Position numbers and translations under genes: made by a program | Shown: one piece after another, positions 9,379-16,196 of the stretch | How positions within the stretch are numbered: position 1 is the stretch's first letter | Layout: every line of letters starts with the position of its first letter | The notes under the pieces: model-generated | The model's database searches: none | What the model was told of the DNA's origin: nothing | Seen by the model: the letters and a program-made list of their open reading frames with translations, nothing else | Assembly (NCBI RefSeq): GCF_023716945.1 | Contig: NZ_JAMQQF010000001.1 | Span: 25,863-89,862, forward strand | Direction of reading: 5' to 3' | DNA from: Frankia sp. AiPs1 | GTDB lineage: Bacteria > Actinomycetota > Actinomycetes > Frankiales > Frankiaceae | DNA length: 64,000 nucleotides

Positions 9379-10347
9379 ATGGATCTCCTGGCCGACGTAC
9401 TCGCCGTCTCCGGCGTCCGCGGCACCCTCGGCGCTCGCATCGAAGCCGGTCAGGACTGGGCGGTGTGGTGGAGCGACTGCCCCGGCGCCGCCTTCTACGC
9501 CGTCACCACCGGCACCGCCTGGCTCACCCTGCCTGGCCACGAACCCTGCCAGCTCCTGCCCGGCGACGTCGTCCTGCTGCCCACCGCCAGCGGCCACACC
9601 CTCGCCAGCCACCCCGAGGCCACCGCCCCCGCCTGCGACGCCACCGCCGCCGCCGCCGACCACGCCCGCCGCCACAGCGACGTCCTGCGCTTCGGCACCG
9701 GCCCGGTCCAGACCCACATCCTCGGCGCCGGCTACGACCACGACCCCGCCGTCACCACCCAGGTCCTCGCCCTATCCCCCGCCCTATCCCCCGCCCTCGT
9801 TCACCTGCGCGCCGACCACGGCACCCCCCTCGACGACACCGTCCGGCTCCTGGCCCGCGAACTGGCCCACCCCCAGATCGCCTCCGTCGTCGTCCTCAAC
9901 CGCCTCGTCGACATCCTGCTCGTGCAGCTCCTGCGCGTCTGGCTGTCCACCGAACCCGCCCACTGCCAGGGATCCTGGCTCGGCGCCCTCAGCGACCCGA
10001 TCATGAGCCAGGCCCTGACCAAACTCCACCAGGACCCGGCCCGCCCCTGGACCACCGCCGACCTGGCCGCCGAAATGGCCGTCTCCCGGGCCACCCTCAC
10101 CCGTCGCTTCCGCGCCGTCACCGGCCAGACCCCCGGTGCCTACCTCACCCAATGGCGCATGGACCTGGCTGCCCTGCGCCTGCGCGACACCGACGACCCC
10201 CTCGAGACCATCGCCGCCGCCGTCGGCTACACCTCCGTGTACGCCTTCAACCGCGCCTTCAACCGCGCCCGCGCCCAACCTCCCGGCCGCTACCGGATCA
10301 CCTCCCGGCAACCGACCCCCACCGGGGCCCGCACCAGCTCCGGCTGA
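9379..10347 (+). CDS. AraC-family transcriptional regulator (cupin + HTH)
   Basis: The N-terminal half is a cupin-like sensor domain (WWSDCPGAAFYAVTTGTAWL, then PGDVVLLPTASGHTLASHP), and the last 100 residues are the double helix-turn-helix AraC domain: WTTADLAAEMAVSRATLTRRFR, then GYTSVYAFNRAFNRA and PGRYR. I start it at the ATG at 9379; an ATG at 9346 in the same frame would add 11 residues. It probably controls the divergent SDR gene and perhaps itself; the inducer is unknown. Confidence 0.88.
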   Translation: MDLLADVLAVSGVRGTLGARIEAGQDWAVWWSDCPGAAFYAVTTGTAWLTLPGHEPCQLLPGDVVLLPTASGHTLASHPEATAPACDATAAAADHARRHSDVLRFGTGPVQTHILGAGYDHDPAVTTQVLALSPALSPALVHLRADHGTPLDDTVRLLARELAHPQIASVVVLNRLVDILLVQLLRVWLSTEPAHCQGSWLGALSDPIMSQALTKLHQDPARPWTTADLAAEMAVSRATLTRRFRAVTGQTPGAYLTQWRMDLAALRLRDTDDPLETIAAAVGYTSVYAFNRAFNRARAQPPGRYRITSRQPTPTGARTSSG

Positions 10348-10395
10348 ACGACAACGCCCACTTGTCGCTTTTTGTTCCAGGTACCAAGATCTGGG

Positions 10396-11853
10396 ATGCT
10401 GTGTTCATGGCGGACGGAGGACGTCGTAGAACGTTCGGCAACTGCACGATGGGCGGCCGTAGAAGGTGTCCGAAAGGTTTGGGGTTCCGGTGCGGATCGC
10501 GCATGGGGTGGCGCCATCACTAGCCTGGAGCAGCTGCGAGGCTTCATCCTCGAGGAGGTACTGGCCCGGCTCCTTTACGAGAGCGGGTACCGCCTCCTGG
10601 TGTCCGAGACACAGGACCCCGAGGCGCTCAGACGGGGCGCGCACGGGCTCCTCGTTCGAGGCCGAGGCACCGATCACCAAGCCGACGTGCTCGGCGAGTT
10701 GACGTTGCCCGTCCCCTTCTCGCTACCACTGCGCGTGTTTGTCGAAGCAAAATATCGCGCCGCGAAGACGGGCCTCGGTGACGTGCGGAACGCGCATGGA
10801 GTCATTCACGACGTCAACGAGCACCACTCGACAGCCTCAGCGGGTACCCGCGCAATCCCGATGCGGCGTTACCACTACCGGTACGTTTTGTTCTCCACTT
10901 CCGGGTTCACCAAGCCGGCCCAGCAGTTCGCCCTCGCCCAGCAGATCTCCCTTGTGGACCTGTCGAGCCCAGGATTCGCCGGGCTGTTGGGCGCCGCCGA
11001 CAGGGTCGCGCAGGGGCTCTATGGCCTCGCTGAAGAAGCGCAGATATCACCGTTTCCGACCGGGCAGGTCCGCACCGCTCTCAGGCTGGCGTTCGGCACC
11101 TGGACCGACAGGGAATCCGACGATATCGATGACGTAGACACCGATGATGCGGTCAGCTTCCAGCGGCGCACGAGTCGAGCCCGATGGGCAAACCAGCTGA
11201 ACCCGGCGCAGCGGGAGCTTCAAACACTTCCCCTAGATCGTCTGGAGTCTCTCGCGGCCGAGCTCGCCGGACGGCTCGGCGAAAATTTGGTCTTCGCCTT
11301 CCCGTCTGCGCCCTTTGTGCTGGCTCTGCGGCCCTCCGATCTCTCCGCGCTCGACACCTACGTCGCTCGCAATGGCTCCGAGGTAGACGTGAACATCCTA
11401 TTCGTGACCCGACGCGAGGTCACCGGAGACTGGATGATCGTGCCCGCCGACGGTTCACGATCCTTTCAGCTCCAGTTCTCGTTACCGGCGCTACTCGAAG
11501 ACTGGATTCTTCACGACGAGCGCACAGCGGCGCGTCGCGCACGCGGCATCAAGGCCGAACTGCTGTCCTCGATCTCGCTGTTCCGAAACGGCCGCCTCAT
11601 CCGGCTACAGTACGAACGCCATGGCGGATCTCGCGTTCCTGATCTGGGCGACATCCCGGGTGATCATGGCAACCTTCGACGTCGCTCCCGAGGCCTGGCG
11701 ACGCCACCTCGACCTCCACCTGGATGGGTTGCGCCCCGAGGCGGCGCACCCGCTGTCCGTTCCACCGATGACCGCCGAACAGGTCGCGACCGCGCTGCGT
11801 GCCGGCTAACTCGGTCTATTTGCACAGGTCAGACGGTTCGTGGCGCAGCATAG
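10396..11853 (+). CDS. Mrr-like PD-(D/E)XK restriction-endonuclease-type protein with aberrant C-terminus
   Basis: About 485 residues. After an N-terminal leader the nuclease core reads LEQLRGFILEEVLARLLYESGY, then DHQADVLGEL and FVEAKYR, which supply the acidic residues and Lys of a PD-(D/E)XK site as in Mrr/NaeI-like and NERD-like enzymes. A DNA-cleaving defence role is inferred. The frame is open from 10372 (TTG); I use the ATG at 10396, but no clear ribosome site decides it. The final 75 residues (after about 11620) turn Pro/Arg/Gly-rich exactly where another frame encodes the end of a TetR regulator. The natural C-terminus has therefore probably been lost by insertion. Confidence 0.7.
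   Translation: MLCSWRTEDVVERSATARWAAVEGVRKVWGSGADRAWGGAITSLEQLRGFILEEVLARLLYESGYRLLVSETQDPEALRRGAHGLLVRGRGTDHQADVLGELTLPVPFSLPLRVFVEAKYRAAKTGLGDVRNAHGVIHDVNEHHSTASAGTRAIPMRRYHYRYVLFSTSGFTKPAQQFALAQQISLVDLSSPGFAGLLGAADRVAQGLYGLAEEAQISPFPTGQVRTALRLAFGTWTDRESDDIDDVDTDDAVSFQRRTSRARWANQLNPAQRELQTLPLDRLESLAAELAGRLGENLVFAFPSAPFVLALRPSDLSALDTYVARNGSEVDVNILFVTRREVTGDWMIVPADGSRSFQLQFSLPALLEDWILHDERTAARRARGIKAELLSSISLFRNGRLIRLQYERHGGSRVPDLGDIPGDHGNLRRRSRGLATPPRPPPGWVAPRGGAPAVRSTDDRRTGRDRAACRLTRSICTGQTVRGAA
11621..11809 (+). pseudogene. 3' remnant of a TetR/AcrR regulator
   Basis: A 62-codon frame beginning at an ATG encodes AFLIWATSRVIMATFD, then WRRHLDLHLDGLRPEAAHP and LTAEQ-like MTAEQVATALRAG, the usual last helix and tail of TetR-type regulators. 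The DNA-binding N-terminus is missing. It overlaps the tail of the nuclease gene in a different frame, so one gene has landed in the other. Confidence 0.6.
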
Positions 11854-11854
11854 C

Positions 11855-11925
11855 GGACCATGCGTACCAGCATCCGAACTGTTCGATCTTGGTTGTCGTC
11901 CCTGAAATCACTGTCCGACCGGTCA
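11855..11925 (+). repeat. Solitary copy of the DUF2637-gene leader element
   Basis: About 70 bases beginning GGACCATGCGTACCAGC match the sequences directly upstream of the two intact DUF2637 genes (25080 and 47586). After GGTCAC the similarity stops and no DUF2637 gene follows. It lies at the 3' side of the minus-strand hepT gene. Confidence 0.8.
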
Positions 11926-12009
11926 CAGACCGGCCGAGGCTTGGAGACGCTTCCGTCGCCGCTCCATCGTCACCTGCCGCCGGACATAGAACGCGAGCCA
12001 GACGCGCGG

Positions 12010-12381
12010 TCAGTGCGGCTGGTCGAGTTGGCTGGCGATGAATGGGAACTCGGCTTTGAGGAGCGTCAGCAGTTTCTCCCGGAGTTCCCGCAGCGCGGTC
12101 GTGGCGATCCGCCACACAATTGACCAATCGACCTCGAAGTACGCGTGAACGGCGATGTTGCGGAATCCGGTGACGGACCGCCACGGCACGTCCGGCCACC
12201 GTCCGCGGATCTCGGGCGATACTCGTCCGGCCGCCTCGCCGATCACCAAAAGTTTCTGCAGGACGGCACTCTGAATCAGATCGCTGTCCAGGAACGCGGC
12301 CTCGTCGACCTCCTGGACGAATGCCAGCGCGGCGACCGCGGCTTCGATCATATCGACGAGGTAGAGCTCATCACGCCGCAT
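12010..12381 (-). CDS. hepT: HepT-type HEPN ribonuclease toxin
   Basis: This 123-residue all-helical protein of the HepT/DUF86 family carries the RX4-6H active-site motif as GFRNIAVHAYFEVDW near residue 75, including the Tyr (HAY) that is AMPylated in characterised homologues. It is predicted to cleave RNA, with tRNA reported as a target in this family. It overlaps the upstream mntA by 11 bp, giving translational coupling with antitoxin first. The sequence looks intact. Confidence 0.88.
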   Translation of the reverse strand: MRRDELYLVDMIEAAVAALAFVQEVDEAAFLDSDLIQSAVLQKLLVIGEAAGRVSPEIRGRWPDVPWRSVTGFRNIAVHAYFEVDWSIVWRIATTALRELREKLLTLLKAEFPFIASQLDQPH

Positions 12382-12661
12382 AAAGGACCCGAGCCTCCGC
12401 GAGCACTCGATCGCGGATGACCCACTTCAACCGGGACTTGGGCACCAGGTCGACACGGCGACCCACGATCTTTTCAAGATCATCCCGAAGGTCGACGATC
12501 TCGAAGCCAAGCGTCGAGTCGGGCGCCAGCACGTACAGCAGGTCGACGTCCGAGGAGTCGGTGTCCTCGCCGCGCGCCACCGAGCCGAAGACGGACAACT
12601 CGGCGACGCCATAGCGCCGGCACACCTCGGCAATCCGGCTGTCACGAAGATCGATGGTCAC
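12371..12661 (-). CDS. mntA: MntA-type nucleotidyltransferase antitoxin
   Basis: This is a minimal nucleotidyltransferase of 96 residues with the motif GSVARGEDTDSSDVDLLYVL, i.e. GSX10DXD, and a later acidic residue in DLVPKS. MntA proteins neutralise HepT by adding AMP groups to it. I place the start at the GTG at 12661, with GGAGG 13 bases upstream; the frame is open to 12697. A 15-bp tandem direct repeat about 200 bp upstream may be an operator. Confidence 0.85.
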   Translation of the reverse strand: MTIDLRDSRIAEVCRRYGVAELSVFGSVARGEDTDSSDVDLLYVLAPDSTLGFEIVDLRDDLEKIVGRRVDLVPKSRLKWVIRDRVLAEARVLYAA

Positions 12662-12860
12662 ATCGCCATTATCACCTCCGGACAGCCACGACCGCACGAC
12701 CCAGGCACCGCCTCACGCGCGACGCCCGCGGCGTCCTGCGAGTAGCCCTCCGTCAGTTCGGCGAGGCGGGGCGTACGGGCGCGGCCAGTGGCATGGCTCA
12801 GGGTTACATGACGCCTGTCGATCCTGCCACCGGCCGCGCGGGTGCTGCACACGGTATGGA

Positions 12861-12890
12861 CACACCGTGGTCGTACACACCGTGATCGTG
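12861..12890. promoter_or_regulatory. 15-bp direct repeats, possible operator
   Basis: Two head-to-tail copies of CACACCGTG(G/A)TCGT lie between the excisionase-like pseudogene and mntA, with a partial third copy (CACACGGTATGG) just left of them. Position and spacing fit an operator for mntA-hepT; binding is inferred. Confidence 0.35.
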
Positions 12891-12916
12891 ACGATGCTGG
12901 CCTCGCCGGGGGATTG

Positions 12917-13183
12917 TCAGGCGGTGGTGTTGGCGAAGGCTGCGCCGCGACGGACGTCATCGGGGTCGACGGCGGGACCGTTCACGTCCAAGGCTGCCAT
13001 GAGTGCGGCCGTCGGAACCTGGTAGCGCCAGCCGAGTCGCATGACGCGGCACGGGAAGCGCTGCTCATGGACCAGCCTGTAGGGCGGTGCTGACGGAGAT
13101 TCCGACGGCTCGTGCGGCGGTGCTCAGGTCCATCACGGTCGGCAGTTCGAACAGCTCGGGAAAGGTGAGTCGCCGGCCAGTCA
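12917..13183 (-). pseudogene. Frameshifted excisionase/AlpA-like HTH gene
   Basis: A GTG start overlaps the stop of the upstream gene (GTGA). The first frame gives LTFPELFELPTVMDLSTAARAVGISVSTAL, a helix-turn-helix start typical of small AlpA/excisionase-like proteins, but stops near 13070. The next frame continues FPCRVMRLGWRYQVPTAAL, the expected second half of the same domain, and ends at the TGA at 12917-12919. A one-base deletion or similar slip near 13075-13085 best explains this. Such proteins bind attachment sites or promoters of actinobacterial mobile elements. Confidence 0.6.
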
Positions 13184-13882
13184 CGCCGCTTTCCCATCGC
13201 CGTGGCGGTCGGCCTGGTCACGTGCCAGTTTCAGGCCGAGCCGCTGGGCGACTGCGCCGAGGCGCTCGCCCTCTATTGTAACCGGATCAACATCGCCGCT
13301 GCTTTTATCCATGGCGAGTGTACCGTCGCCGACCAGACGCTGGAAAGCGGCAATCGCTCGCGACGCATCGAAGGGCGAGGCATCGAGCGCCCGGACGAGC
13401 TCGATGTCGGCGGTGGGGGTTTCCGGTCGTGGGCGTGAGACAGTGCGTCTAACATGACGGTACGTATTCCGCCAGAGTGTGCGGCCAAGGTCCGGCCGGT
13501 CCAGGTCCGCAACGCGGGCCGTCGCAAGAAAGGTGCTAACGGCTTCGGCTTCCAGCTCTGCAAGATCAAACTGAACCCCGTGGCTACGGCAGCGCCAGCA
13601 GATCTTCCGGAGCCCGGGCGTCATCATCCAGATTGTGATGACGTCCCAAGGATCGGTCTTTTCGCGGGCAAGCTGGAGGAGGCGCGACCAGATGCCATCG
13701 CGTAGGTCGGCCGGCGTGTCGGCGTTCAACATGATGTCACGTAGCGCCTTTACCGAGTTTCGAAAAACCTGGTGGCCGCCGTCGGCCGCCGGGACCTCCA
13801 GGGTGAGGCTCGAGATGAGCGGTGAGTGGGAGACGTGGGCTTCGACAGAATCAAGAACGCGGGCGCAGAGCAGGATTGCCAA
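13181..13882 (-). CDS. Sigma-factor-like hypothetical protein
   Basis: This 233-residue protein lies directly upstream of, and is coupled to, the excisionase-like gene. Its middle (DPWDVITIWMMTPGLRKICWRC, then DLAELEAEAVSTFLATARV and RTLWRNTYRHVRRTV) has the helical pattern of a divergent sigma region 2. The C-terminus (GERLGAVAQRLGLKLA) resembles the first half of a region-4 helix-turn-helix but then runs out. Similar pairs are found in integrated elements of Frankia-type genomes; that recollection and the sigma-like reading are inference. The abrupt C-terminus suggests decay here too. Confidence 0.5.
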   Translation of the reverse strand: MAILLCARVLDSVEAHVSHSPLISSLTLEVPAADGGHQVFRNSVKALRDIMLNADTPADLRDGIWSRLLQLAREKTDPWDVITIWMMTPGLRKICWRCRSHGVQFDLAELEAEAVSTFLATARVADLDRPDLGRTLWRNTYRHVRRTVSRPRPETPTADIELVRALDASPFDASRAIAAFQRLVGDGTLAMDKSSGDVDPVTIEGERLGAVAQRLGLKLARDQADRHGDGKAA

Positions 13883-14121
13883 ATCAGTTCCTCCTCGGTG
13901 CGGGCGACGGCCGTTTCTTCGTCACGTTCCGTCGTAGCAGCACTGCCCCAACATAAAGGCGACATGTGCCTCTTGGCGTGGTCCCGTCGTGAGCCTCGTG
14001 GCGCTACGGCGATGGGCCTCCGTGGCAGGGACCTCGGCCATCAAAGCCCCCCTGGCGGTGTGCGGGAGTGATTGTTCCCGAGCTGGTCGCAGCGAGGGGG
14101 CTGCGACCGGCCGAAAGGGAA

Positions 14122-15198
14122 TCAACCGGTTTGTCCTACCGCTGTGACCTGCCGCTCCACAGTGAACTGGGTGTAGTCGGCCACGGTGGGGCGTTTCGGC
14201 AGCTTCAGACCGGGCGGCGGAGAAGGAAGGTAGACGGTCTCGACGACCAGTTCCTCCCCATCGCCAGACAGCAGCAGATAACCGAACGCCGTGGTGAGGC
14301 TTTCCGGTCCGGACACCTGCACACCGACAGCCCGCCCGTCGCGCCCCGCCCGGTCGGTGACCCTCCCCGCGTCGAAGACACCGGGCGCCTCGGCGAGGAC
14401 CTCGAACAGCGCCGCGTTCTGTGCGGCGGTCGTGTCACCTTCACGCAGCCGGCCCAGCACGGCGAGGGCGACGTCGGTACCGCTCGGGATGCGACCCTGG
14501 GCCCGCACCGGTGCCTCAAGGGCGGCGCGCAGCCGACCGGGATCGGTGGGCAACGGAACCTCGCCTGCCTCGGCCGGTATCTCGGTCAGCCCATGCCGGG
14601 TCGGAGCGGGTTGCGGGCCACCGACATCGTGTCCGGCTCGGTCGACCTGCTGCAGAAGCCGGTCGACGTGCCGCGATCCGTCCGGTCGGCGCCATTCGGC
14701 CACAAGGTAGGTGGTGGCGGTCGTGGTGGCCTTCCGCCGAGCGACGGTCACGTCGAGGCCGTAGGTCTGACGCACCGTGTAGCGCACGGGTCCGACACCC
14801 ACGACCGCGGCGGTCCGCTGGTCGCGCGCGGCAGCCAGCAGCGTCCCGACCGCCGCCTGCCGATCCCCACCGGTCACGGTCAGCAGCGGCGTCGGCAACA
14901 GCGGCGCCGCCGTGGCCGTGTCACGCCCACCGATCACGTTCACCGCGGTCAGCAGCAAAGCCAACACCACCACGGCGGCCGCGGAGGCGACCGTCGCCCG
15001 TGCCCGCAGCCGGCCCCGCCACCCAGGCGAGTACTCCGCTGAGACCCGCAACGTCCGCAACACCTCTGCCGCCCGCCGCCGCTGCGCACAAGTCGGTGGC
15101 CGCTGCGGAGACGGATCTGTGCCGGCCAGCAGCATCCGGACGGCCCGCAGGTCGTCCTCGGCAGCGCTGCCGTCGGTGTCGTGGTCGGTCGATGTCAT
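14122..15198 (-). CDS. CU044_5270-family protein, likely sigma-factor partner
   Basis: This 358-residue protein has a cytoplasmic N-terminus, one transmembrane segment (ATVASAAAVVVLALLLTAVNVIG, around residues 73-95) and a large outer domain with EWRRPDGSRHVDRLL and EVPLPTDPGRLRAAL, as in the CU044_5270 family. It is coupled by an ATGA overlap to the preceding sigma factor gene, the usual arrangement of these pairs, so it may act as an anti-sigma or envelope-sensing partner. The frame is open to 15360, but the extra N-terminal part is the antisense shadow of the sigma gene, and the ATG at 15198 is the natural start. Confidence 0.8.
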   Translation of the reverse strand: MTSTDHDTDGSAAEDDLRAVRMLLAGTDPSPQRPPTCAQRRRAAEVLRTLRVSAEYSPGWRGRLRARATVASAAAVVVLALLLTAVNVIGGRDTATAAPLLPTPLLTVTGGDRQAAVGTLLAAARDQRTAAVVGVGPVRYTVRQTYGLDVTVARRKATTTATTYLVAEWRRPDGSRHVDRLLQQVDRAGHDVGGPQPAPTRHGLTEIPAEAGEVPLPTDPGRLRAALEAPVRAQGRIPSGTDVALAVLGRLREGDTTAAQNAALFEVLAEAPGVFDAGRVTDRAGRDGRAVGVQVSGPESLTTAFGYLLLSGDGEELVVETVYLPSPPPGLKLPKRPTVADYTQFTVERQVTAVGQTG

Positions 15199-15788
15199 CG
15201 AGACCTTCCCAGGGCAGACGAAGACGGCGAAACGTCTGCGGGGACAGGCCCCTCGACGAGGGCCTGCAACCGGCGGCGGGCGCGGTGCAGCCGAACCTTC
15301 GCTGCGGCCGGGGAGACCGACAGCGCGGTCGCGAGCCCGGCCACGTCCAGGCCCTCCCACACCGCAAGGGTCAGGATCTCCCGGTCGTCCTCCGACAGAC
15401 GTTCCAGGACGCGCACAGCCTGATCGCGGCGAATGGCCTTGTCGGCGACAACATCCACCCCGGCGGTCGAATCAGCCGTGGCCGCCGAACCCGTCATAGA
15501 CAACTTGGCGGTGAGCCGAACGGCCCGAGCCTGCGACCGGCGGCGATTGCGTACCGCGTTACCCGCGATCGCATACAGCCATGGCAGTACCTCCGCGGCG
15601 TCGGCCGGCTGTTTCTCCCACGACCGCCACACCACCAGGAAGGTCTCCGACACCACGTCCCAGGCGGCAGCGTCCTCACCGAGCCGGCGCCGCGCGAAAC
15701 GCAGAACAGCCAGGTGATGGTCCTGGAACAACGCCTCGGACAGCGTCGCGGAGGAACGCGGCGGCACGGAAGATCCTTCCTCAGGCAT
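15195..15788 (-). CDS. ECF RNA polymerase sigma factor (SigE-like)
   Basis: This 197-residue group 4 sigma factor has region 2 in HHLAVLRFARRRLGEDAAAWDVVSETFLVVWR and VLPWLYAIAGNAVRNRRR, and region 4 in LSEDDREILTLAVWEGL followed by VSPAAAKVRLHRARRRL. It lacks an extended C-terminus. It is the first gene of a two-gene operon with the CU044_5270 protein and probably autoregulates it. Confidence 0.88.
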   Translation of the reverse strand: MPEEGSSVPPRSSATLSEALFQDHHLAVLRFARRRLGEDAAAWDVVSETFLVVWRSWEKQPADAAEVLPWLYAIAGNAVRNRRRSQARAVRLTAKLSMTGSAATADSTAGVDVVADKAIRRDQAVRVLERLSEDDREILTLAVWEGLDVAGLATALSVSPAAAKVRLHRARRRLQALVEGPVPADVSPSSSALGRSR

Positions 15789-15876
15789 CTCCCCTACAGG
15801 TCCGACCGGCAGTCAGAGTTACAACCCCACCCACCCGACCACCACCTGTCGATCTTCACGGCGACCGGCCTGCCGC

Positions 15877-15993
15877 AAAAGGCTCACCGCCGACGTACTG
15901 ACCACGCACCTGTGCGGCCAGACACACATCGGGCTGTACCCCCTGCTCGACGGCGACCGGCGCTGGTCGCTCGCCGCCGACCGCGACTCCGCA
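15877..15993 (+). pseudogene. Remnant of a TOTE-system-like primase (AEP) gene
   Basis: The plus strand encodes KRLTADVLTTHLCGQTHIGL then YPLLDGDRRWSLAADRDSA. This matches the N-terminal block of archaeo-eukaryotic primase domains in TOTE conflict-system proteins (LTADVL, HLxGQxHxGLYPLLDGD, WLAADFD), but the catalytic DFD has decayed to DRD and nothing of the rest follows. No start or stop belongs to it. Confidence 0.5.
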
Positions 15994-16090
15994 CTGACCA
16001 TTCACGTAGTCAGCCTCGACCACATCATCCGCTCGAAGGAAACGCGAGCAGGACGCGTTGCTCGTCGGCGGGCAGCCGCGCCAGGCACGG
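15994..16090 (+). pseudogene. Possible C-terminal scrap of a nucleotidyltransferase
   Basis: Directly after the primase remnant, the same frame reads IHVVSLDHIIRSKETRAGR, which resembles the end of AbiEii/MntA-type nucleotidyltransferases (SLDDIIRSKE-x-RxKD). A frame change after SKE then gives REQDALLVGG. It is too short for certainty. Confidence 0.3.
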
Positions 16091-16196
16091 CACCGCCGGG
16101 CCGCCGGCTCGGCCGGTAGCTGTGTCAGCCACCGGCCGAGCGCGGGGTCCTGTCCTGTTGTGGAGCGTTACTTCTGAGGGTCTGCCGTACGTCTGG

